NCBI GenBank assembly: GCA_017964325.1
Contig: JAGCSE010000129.1
Coordinates: 1 to 26,811, forward strand
Direction: 5' to 3'
Length of the DNA stretch: 26,811 nucleotides
DNA from: Victivallales bacterium
GTDB taxonomy: Bacteria > Verrucomicrobiota > Lentisphaeria > Oligosphaerales > Oligosphaeraceae
Part shown: piece by piece, positions 1 through 8,600 of the stretch
Numbering within the stretch: position 1 is the first letter of the stretch
Layout of the letters: every line of letters starts with the position of its first letter
Made by a program: the position numbers and the translations under genes
The notes under the pieces: model-generated
Seen by the model: only the letters and a program-made list of their open reading frames with translations
Told to the model about the DNA's origin: nothing
Database searches by the model: none

Positions 1-568
1 CATGGGACAGAATCCCGCGAAATTCCAGCATGACGACCATCCCGTCGAACGCATCCGCTGGACGGATGCCGCACTGTTCTGCAACCTCCGCTCCAAGGCG
101 GAAGGCCTGACGCCGTGCTACACGCCCCGTACGTGGGAATGCGATTTCACCGCCAACGGCTATCGTCTGCCGACGGAGGCCGAATGGGAGTACGCCTGCC
201 GCGCTGGCTCCACCGGCAGGCTGAATTTCGACGGCAACGAGAAGCAGCTCGCAGCCCATGCGTGGACGCGCAACAACGCCAACGATTCCACGCAAGCGGT
301 CGGCAAGAAGAAGCCTAACGCGTTCGGGCTGTATGACATGTACGGCAACGTCGCGGAATGGTGTAACGATTTCTACACGGAAAATCCTGAAGGCGGAAAG
401 GATCCGCGCGGCCCGAAGAACGGTGCGAAACGCGTCCTCCGCGGCGGCTCCTGGCAGGAACGCCCGAAGAATATTTCCAGCTCCGCCCGCAAGGCGGACG
501 ATCCCGCGACGGCGGATATCTGCCAAGGCTATGAAACCTACGGATTCCGTTGCGTGAGAAATAAATAG
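1..568 (+). CDS. FGE-sulfatase (SUMF1-like) domain protein, 5' end outside the window
   Basis: This is the C-terminal part of a formylglycine-generating-enzyme-type (C-type-lectin-like) domain. The Met at base 2 matches the internal Met of the family's conserved VMGQNPS motif, so the gene very probably starts upstream. Family motifs in order are MGQNPAKF, HPVERIRW, YRLPTEAEWEYACRAG, NAFGLYDMYGNVAEWC, RVLRGGSW and the terminal YGFRCVRNK. In true FGEs the RGGS motif is followed by the two catalytic, copper-binding cysteines (RGGSxxCxxxxC). Here the segment reads RGGSWQERPKNISSSARK and both are missing. The protein therefore probably does not make formylglycine and may be a structural or binding version, a type common in PVC bacteria. 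No sulfatase gene is visible in the window. The family call is firm; the role is unknown. Confidence 0.86.
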   Translation, partial: MGQNPAKFQHDDHPVERIRWTDAALFCNLRSKAEGLTPCYTPRTWECDFTANGYRLPTEAEWEYACRAGSTGRLNFDGNEKQLAAHAWTRNNANDSTQAVGKKKPNAFGLYDMYGNVAEWCNDFYTENPEGGKDPRGPKNGAKRVLRGGSWQERPKNISSSARKADDPATADICQGYETYGFRCVRNK

Positions 569-578
569 AACGCGGAAA

Positions 579-626
579 GCGGTCACACTCCTGTGCGACC
601 GCTGCGCCAATGGCGCGGCATTTTTT
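579..626 (+). terminator. Intrinsic terminator preceded by a second hairpin
   Basis: The first hairpin pairs 579-588 with 593-602 (GCGGTCACAC/GTGCGACCGC, one mismatch). A second, GC-rich hairpin pairs 601-608 with 612-619 (8 bp, one G-U pair, AAT loop) and is followed by A and six T (621-626), the classic rho-independent form. The two hairpins share bases 601-602, so they compete slightly. The T tract ends only 8 bases before the next start codon at 635. Confidence 0.75.
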
Positions 627-634
627 GATGTAAT

Positions 635-1954
635 ATGCAATTTCAAAGCTGGACGTTTCTTCTCTTTTTCATTCCCGTGCTGCTGCTTTATTGGGCGGTG
701 CGCGGGACACGGCTGCGCATACCTGTGCTGCTGGTGGCGTCATACATCTTCTACGCCAGTTTCAACGTATATTTTCTCATCTGCCTGGGAGTCGTCACTA
801 TCGTCGATTATCTCGTTGCGTTGCAACTATCAAGGCATCGAAGCCGTTGGCTGGTATGCGTCAGTCTGCTGGTGGATTTGGGCATGCTTTGCTCTTTCAA
901 ATACATCCCGCGCGTAACGGATTTCGACTGGGTGCTGCCCGTCGGGCTGTCGTTCTTCACGTTCAAATCCATCAGCTACGTCATCGACGTCTATCGCGGC
1001 AAAATCGCAGTGGAGCGCAATCTACTGGCATACGCGGCGTATGTGGCGTTCTTCCCGCAACTTGTGGCGGGGCCAATCGATCGTGCGACAACGCTTCTGC
1101 CGCAGTTGCGCCACAACGTCCCGCTACGCATCGATGATATCTCCGAAGGCTTCTCGTTATTCATTACAGGCCTGTTCAAAAAGGCCGTCATGGCGGATAT
1201 GCTGGCGGCGTATGTCAATGTCGTTTATGATGATGTGACGTCATACAGTGGTGCGATGCGGCTGTTGGCGGCATACGCCTACGCATGGCAGATCTATTTC
1301 GATTTCTCCGGCTACAGCGACATGGCGTGCGGCATCGCGCGTTGCATGGGCTACCGTTGTATGCTCAATTTCGACAATCCATACGTGTCCGTCGATGTCC
1401 GCGACTTCTGGCGACGGTGGCACATCAGCCTTTCCACGTGGTTCCGCGATTATGTCTATATTCCTTTGGGGGGCAGCCGTTGCGGAAAACTGCGCGGCTG
1501 GTTCAACGTAATCGTCACGATGTTGGTTTCGGGCGCGTGGCATGGAGCGACATGGACGTTCGTCGCATGGGGCGGTTTGCATGGCTTGGGCAGTGTCGTC
1601 TCCAGTTGGTTCGATAAGAGCGGATGGTACGGGAAGATACCGAAAATCATAAAACAGATCGCCGTGTTCCATTTCATGACGCTGACGTGGATCTTCTTCC
1701 GGGCGGAGAGCTTCGGAGACGCGTTCGACGTGATCCGCGGCATCGTGACATGGGAGGAAGGCGATTTCTCCTTCCCGCCTGTGCCGTTCGTGTTGATTGG
1801 CCTTGTCTGGATCTACGAATTGACGTGGGCGTCTCGTTTCCGCTGGATTCTGGAGACGCGGGCGGCGCGCATTGCGGCGGCGGCTTTCGTGCTCGTTTGC
1901 GTCCTGCTTCTGGGCGGCGGCGCCAATTCACAGTTTATCTACCAGCAGTTCTGA
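635..1954 (+). CDS. MBOAT-family membrane-bound O-acyltransferase (AlgI/DltB type)
   Basis: A 439-residue polytopic membrane protein, full length for AlgI-type enzymes. Diagnostic segments are FFPQLVAGPIDR (about 139-150), DFWRRWHISLSTWFRDYVYIPLGG (257-280, with the conserved His263) and SGAWHGATW (299-307, with the invariant MBOAT His303). The C-terminus FIYQQF is also typical. The family moves acyl groups, usually acetyl, across the membrane onto exported polysaccharides or cell-wall polymers. An SGNH hydrolase-like gene follows after 4 bases, the usual partner that completes transfer or removes the group. No clear Shine-Dalgarno site precedes the ATG, and a terminator lies immediately upstream. 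The acceptor polymer cannot be told from the sequence. Confidence 0.94.
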   Translation: MQFQSWTFLLFFIPVLLLYWAVRGTRLRIPVLLVASYIFYASFNVYFLICLGVVTIVDYLVALQLSRHRSRWLVCVSLLVDLGMLCSFKYIPRVTDFDWVLPVGLSFFTFKSISYVIDVYRGKIAVERNLLAYAAYVAFFPQLVAGPIDRATTLLPQLRHNVPLRIDDISEGFSLFITGLFKKAVMADMLAAYVNVVYDDVTSYSGAMRLLAAYAYAWQIYFDFSGYSDMACGIARCMGYRCMLNFDNPYVSVDVRDFWRRWHISLSTWFRDYVYIPLGGSRCGKLRGWFNVIVTMLVSGAWHGATWTFVAWGGLHGLGSVVSSWFDKSGWYGKIPKIIKQIAVFHFMTLTWIFFRAESFGDAFDVIRGIVTWEEGDFSFPPVPFVLIGLVWIYELTWASRFRWILETRAARIAAAAFVLVCVLLLGGGANSQFIYQQF

Positions 1955-1958
1955 CACC

Positions 1959-3047
1959 ATGAAAAGCATTCTTAAGATAGAACATACCAATGGGTTGTGG
2001 CTGAAGCCGCTGGAATGGGCGGCAGTGCTCTGCATTACGCTCATCATTGTATGGGGCTTTCTGCCATGGTGGCATACGCGACATCTAAACATCGAATTGC
2101 CAAAGGATTTCCGCCTTTCCTACAAGCTGCGGGACGATTATTTATTGTATAGAAGCGTTGTCACGAAAGTCGTCGAGACGCATCCTGCATTGTTCATCGG
2201 CGATTCCGTCGTATGGGGCATGTATGTGAAGAACGACCACACGCTTCCGGCGATTCTCAACGCAAAGCTAGGCGGCGAGGAGATCGGCAATCTGGCAGTT
2301 GACGGATTGCATCCCGTTGTGATGGAAACGCTTGTGCATGAATATGGAAAAGACATCTGCGACCGCGTCGTCTATGTCTATCTGAATCCGCTGTGGATGA
2401 CATCGCCGTTGTATGATCTGAGCGGTGACGGCGAATTGGCCATCAATCACCCTCGCCTGCTGCCGCAGTTCATCGGCAAGCCAACCTGCTATCACGCAAG
2501 TCTTGACGACCGTTGCAAGGCCGTGTGGGAACGCATGATTGATTTTGAAGCATTGTTGCACCATGTGCGCGTCGCGTTTTTGGACAACAAAGATGTAAAG
2601 ACACATCTGTCGAAACAGCCAGACAAACCGTTGTACAAGCAGTTGTCGCTCAACATCGAACCTCTTGAAACAGGTCATCCGAGCGACAGCAAGATCACGT
2701 GGGAGGACGCGGGCATTGCTGAACAGGATTGGCCGTGGGTGCCATTGGACGAATCACGGCAGTGGCGAAGCTATCTGAACACGTTGGAGCTGCTGAAAAA
2801 GCGCGGCAACACCGTCGTGGCGGTCGTCGGGACGGTCAATCCGTTCATGCAGACGGCGGCCAGTCTGGAAAAATACCATGCGTTGCGAGTAGATGCGTTA
2901 AAACGTTTGAAGGACGCTGGATACAAGACGGTTAATCTGCCCGAACTGCCGTCGGAGGAATATGGCGACGCAAGCCATCCGTTGGCGGCTGGCTACGAAC
3001 GGCTGGCGGAATTCATGATGAATAATGATTCATTGAATATACAATAA
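1959..3047 (+). CDS. Membrane-anchored SGNH/GDSL hydrolase-like protein (AlgJ/AlgX-like role)
   Basis: The ATG at 1959 is preferred over the ATG at 1872, which lies inside the MBOAT gene and gives a compositionally odd Ser/Cys-rich extension. The resulting protein has 362 residues and one N-terminal membrane segment (about 19-36), with the rest outside the cytoplasm. SGNH blocks are recognisable: FIGDSVVWG (79-87, candidate nucleophile Ser83), a Gly in NLAVDG (111-116), Asn294 in GTVNPF, and a DxxH block GDASHP (Asp337, His340). The start is 4 bases after the MBOAT stop, so translation is probably coupled. By analogy with AlgI with AlgJ/AlgX, it probably acts with the MBOAT protein to transfer or remove acyl groups on an extracytoplasmic polymer. 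The fold assignment is good; the substrate is unknown. Confidence 0.8.
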   Translation: MKSILKIEHTNGLWLKPLEWAAVLCITLIIVWGFLPWWHTRHLNIELPKDFRLSYKLRDDYLLYRSVVTKVVETHPALFIGDSVVWGMYVKNDHTLPAILNAKLGGEEIGNLAVDGLHPVVMETLVHEYGKDICDRVVYVYLNPLWMTSPLYDLSGDGELAINHPRLLPQFIGKPTCYHASLDDRCKAVWERMIDFEALLHHVRVAFLDNKDVKTHLSKQPDKPLYKQLSLNIEPLETGHPSDSKITWEDAGIAEQDWPWVPLDESRQWRSYLNTLELLKKRGNTVVAVVGTVNPFMQTAASLEKYHALRVDALKRLKDAGYKTVNLPELPSEEYGDASHPLAAGYERLAEFMMNNDSLNIQ

Positions 3048-3069
3048 CTTTGAAATCAGGAGATTAGAA

Positions 3070-4704
3070 ATGAAACGACTGGTATTGTGCATGCTGTTTT
3101 TAGCCATCGGGCTGTTTGCGGACGAATACGTCACAGGCAACAAAACAATGGATTTGAAAGTTGAGAATGGCGTCGTACGCGTCTTCCTGAAAGGCGCAGA
3201 AACGCCGATTCTGACTATCAAACCGACGATGGATGGCGATGTCGTGGCGGACACGGTCACCCATCCGGACAGCAACTACAAGATTCTGTCGCTACGAACG
3301 GCGACATCGTCCGTTACGTTCAAGATGGGTTGGTCAACGCCGGATTTCACGATGTCGCTGAACCGCGGCGCGAGTCCCGTCATGGTGGAATGGAACGCAC
3401 AGGCGGTTGTCGTGCCCGACGTATATGCGGAGAACTACATCATAGAGCCACGGGAGAAGCCCTTCACGCTGCCGTATTTCGTGCCGATGTACGCAGCGTT
3501 GACACAGAAAGGCGACGCGATGGTGAGCTGCATTCCTGTCAAGGCGGGGCAGCACGCCGTGTTTTCGGGCAATCTTAAGACGTTGACGTTAAACCAGCGG
3601 AATACAGACGATTACACGTTCGTCATCACGGCCGCGAAGCAGGTGTGGCATGCGACGAAGATGTCGGAGGAGCTGAACAAGCCTGTGGCCGTCGAAGGCT
3701 GGACGATGCCGTTCGTTGCGGATTGGCAGGCCTCTCTGCCTGTTGACAAAGATTTCATTCCGGCCGGCGACGGCATCCACACGAGCTGGAATGTGGCGCG
3801 TTTCGAGAAGAACGACAAAGGAAAGGAACGCCTTGTGACGTCGATGCCGCGAATGTCGCTGCTGGATGTCGCCAGCCGCAACACGTGGACGAGCGGTTTT
3901 GAAAGCACGTTCCATTATCCTGTGGAAATCGCCGACGGCAAGCTACTGCTCTGCGCGCCGCGCTTCGGCAACCGCGACCGTTTCCGTCATTCCTTCACGA
4001 AAAACGTCTATGTTTATGCATTTGGCGGCGGAAAGGATCTGCCGGAAGGCGTGATCCTACCGTGGGACTATCTTCCCAAGTGGACAACAAACAACCAGTT
4101 ATGCCTTACGAACAACTATGGTCGCAGCCCCGCCACCTGTGCGACAACAAACCATGTAGAGGCGATTTTCCGCAAGGATGAAGCGAAGGAAAAAGTCGCT
4201 GAAATCCGCAACCGCTTGGCGGCCATGCAGTTCTTCGTCGAATCCATCCGTGCGCGCATTGAAAACGCCCGTGTGAACGCGCAGGAGATTGCCGCGTTTG
4301 CGGAGCGTGAAGTGAAAGCCGTTCCCGCATTGGCTCCCGAAGCGGCGAATTTGAAATCTGTTTTGGACGAAGTCGAACGTTTGTATGAATCCGCGCTGCC
4401 ACGCATCAAATATCCTCCTGAAGTCATCAAGATGAACAACGAATTCGTCAAATTGGCGGCATCCGACATGGACGACGAAGAAAAGGAAGAAAAGGCGAAG
4501 GCGTTGGGCCGCGCCATCCGCACGATCGGCGGCGGGCAGGACAATCTGGCGGCGCACATGCGCCATGTCGGCAAGTGCCTGCGTTATCAGGCGTTGACGG
4601 CCTACGGCGACGCCACGACACAGGAAGCCCGCGATTTCTGGGCGGCCGTCTATGACAAGACGGCCTGGATGTTGCAGGCCTACTACGGCCACGAAGGCCG
4701 TTAA
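3070..4704 (+). CDS. Secreted protein of unknown function with beta-rich N-terminal and helical C-terminal halves
   Basis: I do not recognise a known family. The start has a good ribosome site (AGGAG at 3058-3062, 7 bases before the ATG). A signal peptide is clear: MKR, a hydrophobic run, then a likely cleavage after LFA at residue 17. Residues about 25-345 look beta-rich, with many short hydrophobic-alternating stretches and several Trp. Residues about 365-540 are highly charged and helical, possibly coiled-coil (EAKEKVAEIRNRLAAMQ, then MDDEEKEEKAKALGRAIR). The gene follows the SGNH gene by 22 bases, which suggests co-transcription with MBOAT/SGNH and a role in the same exported polymer. That link is inference from position only. 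Confidence 0.75.
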   Translation: MKRLVLCMLFLAIGLFADEYVTGNKTMDLKVENGVVRVFLKGAETPILTIKPTMDGDVVADTVTHPDSNYKILSLRTATSSVTFKMGWSTPDFTMSLNRGASPVMVEWNAQAVVVPDVYAENYIIEPREKPFTLPYFVPMYAALTQKGDAMVSCIPVKAGQHAVFSGNLKTLTLNQRNTDDYTFVITAAKQVWHATKMSEELNKPVAVEGWTMPFVADWQASLPVDKDFIPAGDGIHTSWNVARFEKNDKGKERLVTSMPRMSLLDVASRNTWTSGFESTFHYPVEIADGKLLLCAPRFGNRDRFRHSFTKNVYVYAFGGGKDLPEGVILPWDYLPKWTTNNQLCLTNNYGRSPATCATTNHVEAIFRKDEAKEKVAEIRNRLAAMQFFVESIRARIENARVNAQEIAAFAEREVKAVPALAPEAANLKSVLDEVERLYESALPRIKYPPEVIKMNNEFVKLAASDMDDEEKEEKAKALGRAIRTIGGGQDNLAAHMRHVGKCLRYQALTAYGDATTQEARDFWAAVYDKTAWMLQAYYGHEGR

Positions 4705-4710
4705 ACAGCC

Positions 4711-4731
4711 TAATGATTAATGATTAATGAT
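4711..4731. repeat. Three perfect tandem copies of TAATGAT
   Basis: Bases 4711-4717, 4718-4724 and 4725-4731 are each TAATGAT. They lie just after the stop codon of the secreted protein gene and just before the hairpin between the convergent genes. The array is short, so it could be simple slippage. Confidence 0.8.
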
Positions 4732-4733
4732 TT

Positions 4734-4763
4734 GGGAGGGGCATGCACTGGCGTGATCCTCCC
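4734..4763 (+). terminator. Terminator-like hairpin between convergent genes
   Basis: GGGAGG (4734-4739) pairs with CCTCCC (4758-4763), and inside it CATGC (4742-4746) pairs with GCGTG (4751-4755, one G-U pair), leaving a 4-base loop. On the plus strand it is followed by TTATTGTTCTTT, a moderately T-rich tail. It ends exactly where the stop codon of the minus-strand gene begins. Termination of the plus-strand transcript is the likely role. Confidence 0.5.
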
Positions 4764-5201
4764 TTATTGTTCTTTGGGCTGCCCATATTCGCGTTTCATG
4801 GCGTCCATGGAGATGACCCATTGTTTTCCGTATTTGCAGACATCGATTCCGTCAATCAGTTTACCATAGACAATAGCTTTGCGCAACGTGCTTTCGTTCA
4901 AGCCCCAAAGCTGTGTAGCATCGCCGAACGCCATCAGCCCGTCAAAAGATGTGCGAATCCTCTTGCCATTTTTGTAAAGCTCGTTACATGACAAGTCAAG
5001 GTCATCATTCCAAACAATGCCGTAGCCGCCTTTGTCAACCTTCACACTGTAGAATAATTTGATATTCTCTTCTAATGCCTTGAAAACTGGCCACTTGGCA
5101 AAAAGTGGTTTGACATCGTAGATTTCTGTCACGCCTTCAGAAAACTGTACGCACAAGCAATAATCTGGCATGGCATGTACTGCTTTTATCTTGTGAAACA
5201 T
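4764..5201 (-). CDS. DUF2442 protein with C-terminal helix-turn-helix; probable antitoxin-like partner
   Basis: This 145-residue protein is a fusion of two parts. Residues about 1-85 match the DUF2442 pattern (FSEGVTEIYDVKPLF, VDKGGYGIVWNDDLDLSCNELY). Residues about 92-140 look like a small helix-turn-helix domain (ATQLWGLNESTLRKAI, followed by the wing-like GKQWVISMDAM). A strong ribosome site, AGGAGG at 5208-5213, overlaps the stop codon of the upstream DUF4160 gene, so the two are translationally coupled. DUF4160 and DUF2442 genes are often adjacent and are commonly listed as putative toxin-antitoxin pairs; I know of no proof of toxicity. The DNA-binding tail makes this the likely autorepressor, probably binding the palindrome at 5497-5516. 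The gene is visibly AT-richer than its neighbours. Confidence 0.82.
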   Translation of the reverse strand: MFHKIKAVHAMPDYCLCVQFSEGVTEIYDVKPLFAKWPVFKALEENIKLFYSVKVDKGGYGIVWNDDLDLSCNELYKNGKRIRTSFDGLMAFGDATQLWGLNESTLRKAIVYGKLIDGIDVCKYGKQWVISMDAMKREYGQPKEQ

Positions 5202-5212
5202 GCTGTTCCTCC

Positions 5213-5467
5213 TTATTCAAGTGGTGGCAACTGTTCGAATTTCTGTGTCTTCCACATCTGCAAGAGTGCTTTTTGATGAATCCCTATCCATTTTTTGACC
5301 ATGGACATGGCTTTCGGCGGCAGATGCCCTTCCAAAACCATTCCTGTTTCTAGAGCAACCGCCGCCATGTCCTCTCCGAACAATGCATGGATATGCGGTG
5401 GTGTATGTTCTGCTTGTTGAAAGTACATTCGAATAATGATTCCATTGAAACGAGCAATTACTGGCAT
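5213..5467 (-). CDS. DUF4160 protein; possible toxin-like partner
   Basis: The ATG at 5467 gives 84 residues starting MPVIARFNG and has a GGAG ribosome site about 8 bases upstream. A longer reading from 5545 would run through the promoter and palindrome, so it is rejected. The DUF4160 signature is clear: a start PVIARFNGIIIRMYF, then EHTPPHIHALFGED with its PPHIH motif, then LPPKAMSMVKKWIGIHQKAL. The family is small and its biochemistry is unknown to me. It heads a two-gene operon with the DUF2442-HTH gene, with 11 bases between the two reading frames. The layout suggests a toxin-antitoxin or similar selfish or stress module, which is inference. Confidence 0.82.
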   Translation of the reverse strand: MPVIARFNGIIIRMYFQQAEHTPPHIHALFGEDMAAVALETGMVLEGHLPPKAMSMVKKWIGIHQKALLQMWKTQKFEQLPPLE

Positions 5468-5493
5468 ATTGATTATCTCCGATTTTGAAATAT

Positions 5494-5521
5494 AAAATAT
5501 CATGATATCGTGATATTGCAA
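5494..5521 (-). promoter_or_regulatory. Promoter of the DUF4160-DUF2442 operon with palindromic operator
   Basis: Read on the minus strand, TTGCAA (5516-5521) and TATTTT (5494-5499) are separated by 16 bases and can serve as -35 and -10. The spacer is almost wholly occupied by a 20-base near-perfect palindrome (5497-5516, two bases breaking symmetry). A repressor bound here would block polymerase directly, as in autoregulated toxin-antitoxin operons. A second inverted repeat, GCCGTTT/AAACGGC (5522-5528 and 5547-5553), lies just upstream of the -35. Binding by the operon's own HTH protein is inference. Confidence 0.5.
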
Positions 5522-5625
5522 GCCGTTTTTATCGAAAAATAACATGAAACGGCAAAAAATGAAAGTGAAATGCTTAGAATCTGTCTTTCTTTTTTCATCA
5601 GACTGTTATTTCGTATCACTTTTAA

Positions 5626-5652
5626 TATAGTATGCCATCATAATTCATTATG
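5626..5652 (+). promoter_or_regulatory. Possible -10 and operator for the large glycosidase gene
   Basis: TATAGT (5626-5631) resembles a -10 box in an AT-rich stretch, but I see no convincing -35 at the right spacing. Just downstream, around the expected transcription start, CATAAT (5639-5644) and ATTATG (5647-5652) form a perfect short palindrome with a 2-base centre. It could be a repressor site or chance in AT-rich DNA. Confidence 0.28.
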
Positions 5653-5684
5653 GTAAATAATAAAAAAACTACAGGAGACATTGA

Positions 5685-8600
5685 ATGAGAAACAGGATGC
5701 CATTGGCGTTCATGCTACTGACGAGTGCATGCATTGGCGTGCAGCCTGTCGGCAAGCGGCCGTATGAAATGGAATGGGCGAACCGTACGAAAGACGACCA
5801 TCCGCCGTTTGAAGATTTCCAAAGTGACGCGCCATGGCAGGTGGAGGGCAACGGCACGGTCGCGGAGACGGAGCGGACGCGCGAACAACAGCTTTTCGGC
5901 GACTATGTCCTGAAACTGACATACCGCGCGGTCGGCGATTCGCCGACTGTCATCATTCGTCCGCCCGTCAAGAAGGAAGTTCCTGCGGATTTCGATGCGA
6001 TCGGCCTGTGGGTCTATGGCAACAACTGGCTGTGGGAGAACGACACATCCACGCCGCGCGTTGGTCTTCATGTCCTGTTCAAGACGCCCGACGGAAAGGA
6101 GACGGCGGTCTATCTCTGCACATGCAACTGGAAGGAATGGTTCCTCTGCCATAAGCGATTGACGCCTGAGCAGCAGGAACTTCTGCATCAGCCTGGCACG
6201 GTGTTCTCCGGCATTAAAATCACGAACGCGGGCAACAAATACAACCGCGCGCTCTTCTTCAACAGCCTGACGCTGTTCAAAGAGGAGTTCAAGCCGCTGT
6301 CGTTCCCGCCGCGTTCGCGGCGTGGCATCCCGCTGTTCCCCGGACAGGACCCTGGCATTAACACGCTGACAGACAAGATCTTGCCGTTCCCGAATCGTGA
6401 AGACACGATCCTACCGGACAGCGCCGCGGACAGTTCCAGAAACGCCGTCGCGTTGAGTGGCCAGACGGCCGTTTTCAGCTATGACGGCAGCGACGGAAAA
6501 TTGTCGATTACGTATGAGCCTAAGACAGGCCGCTGGACGGATTTCACAGCCAAATGGAACAACGAACCGCCCTTCAAGCCGTTGCAGGACGGTGGCATCC
6601 TCTTCCCCGGAAATGGCGACGGCGATTTTCCTGAAAAGTCAGAACTAAAAGGAATTAAACAACTTGGAAACAAGATTACCACGCAGTGGCATGTTTCCAA
6701 AGGAGATGATGAGGCGGATGTCACCTATACATTCTCGTTGCGCGGCAAGACATTGGTCATCGACACGATCGCGAGAGGCGGCAAGATTAGCGGCGTGTCT
6801 TATGGTTGCGTAACGGGGCTGACCGAGATGAAAGATGTGTGCATTCCGTACTATGCCTACAATTGGGATTCGGCCCCGCTTGTCGTCATGGCGAAGACGG
6901 GCCAATCGCCGATATTCGTGTCCGGTCATACGGACTGGTATCTCTCCAACGGAAGCACGGTGAAAGGCGCGCCCTCCGCCAGGAAAGACGTGGCGTGGGT
7001 GAACGGAGCCGTTCTTTATATTCCGAAGACGAACGGCGAACGCAACGACGTCTATGAACGCTTCTTCGTGACGATCGGCCCGAAATTCGAAGAACATCTG
7101 CCGAACATCCCGAATCCGAAATCGCCATGGAAACATATAACAGGCAAGGTGTTGTGGAGATGTTATGGGGCGGGCGACCGTGAGACGGACAAAAAATATT
7201 GGTATTCTTTCTGGCGGCATGGTCTTCGGCACTGCCTTGTGCGCGACCACGAAGACTGCTGGCGTGACGGCGGCGAAAGCTTCACGTTCAGGACGAAAGC
7301 CGCCCCGAAGAAAGGCGGTGATCAGGGCTTCTACGACTACGCGCGATATATGCAGGATACGCTTGGTTTCGTCTATGGCCCGTACAACAATTTCACGGAT
7401 TTCGCGCCCGTGAACGAATATTGGAGCGCGGACATGGTGTCCCGTACACCGGACAACCAATTTGGTTCCGCCTGGACACGCTGTTACGCACCGAAACCGT
7501 TGCGCGCCGTCGAATACTGTGAAAAACTCTCGCCAATCATTCAGGAAAAGTTTCATTTCAGTACGGCATATTGTGATGTTCATACATGCGTAACACCATG
7601 GTCTCGTTGTGATTATGATTGGCGTGTGCCTGGCGGCGGAACGTTCGCACAAGTCTTCTACGCATTTGGCGAAATTATGCTGCTGCAGAAAAAGGCGTGG
7701 GAAGGCCCCGTCTATTCCGAAGGCGGCTATTTCTGCTTCTACAGCGGCCTGACGGACGGCAACTATGCGCAGGACAACCACTACAAGTTCGCAGATCGTC
7801 CATGGCTTGTCGATTTCGACCTGCGGAAAATCCATGATCTGGAATGTAATTTCGGCATGGGCGATACGGGCATGTTCTTTGGCCGGTCAAAAGCCGCCGC
7901 ACGCTATGCGAACGACTTGCAGGCTCAAACAGACCGCTTCCTGACTGCGACCGTCGCTTTTGGCCATCCAGGCTATCTGCTTGGCAATCCGAAGGATATG
8001 CGCACTGGGTTCAAAGGCTATTTTCTCATGCAGCAGATCCAGTCACGCTACACGCAGGCCCCCGTCACAAGCATCCTCTACGCGGCCGCCGACGGGACGC
8101 TGCACGACATCACGGCGGCGCTGCGGAACGGCGCGGCCTACCGCAGCCAGCTGGTGGTCGATTATGCGGACGGCACGCATGTCGTCGCGAACGGCAACAT
8201 GGACGACGACATGGACGTCACCCATCTTGGACGTCATTTCCACTTGGTTCCCAACGCTTTCGAATGCTGGACTGACGACGGCCGAAACACCGTCTTCTGC
8301 AATGTGCAGGACGGGGCGCGCGCAGACTACGCGGATTCGGACGACTACATCTACATCGACGGACGCGACAAGTTCCACGCCTTCCCGAAGGCGGACGGCA
8401 GCGGCGCAGCGGTCTGCCGTGTCGAAAAAGGCAACACATGGGAGATCATTCCGTTGAACGGCGCGGACTGCGGTTTCGCTGTTGACGGCGGCGATGCCCA
8501 TGCCTTCGATTATGATTGCAAGGACTTGGGACCAGCCAAGTTGCGCCGTTGCCGCGGTCTGCTTTACGTGGAACCCGTTGAAGGTGCGTTCAGCTACCGT

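Noticed and set aside
1872..1958. Upstream in-frame ATG that would extend the SGNH protein by 29 residues.
   Set aside because: The extension overlaps the MBOAT coding end and is Ser/Cys/Arg-rich with no homology look; the ATG at 1959 gives a sensible N-terminus with a membrane segment.
5468..5545. Longer start for the DUF4160 protein.
   Set aside because: It would run through the palindrome and promoter, and the ATG at 5467 has a GGAG site and the family's usual N-terminus.
5522..5553. Inverted repeat GCCGTTT/AAACGGC as a terminator.
   Set aside because: No T tract follows on either strand; it is kept only as a possible regulatory repeat upstream of the small operon.
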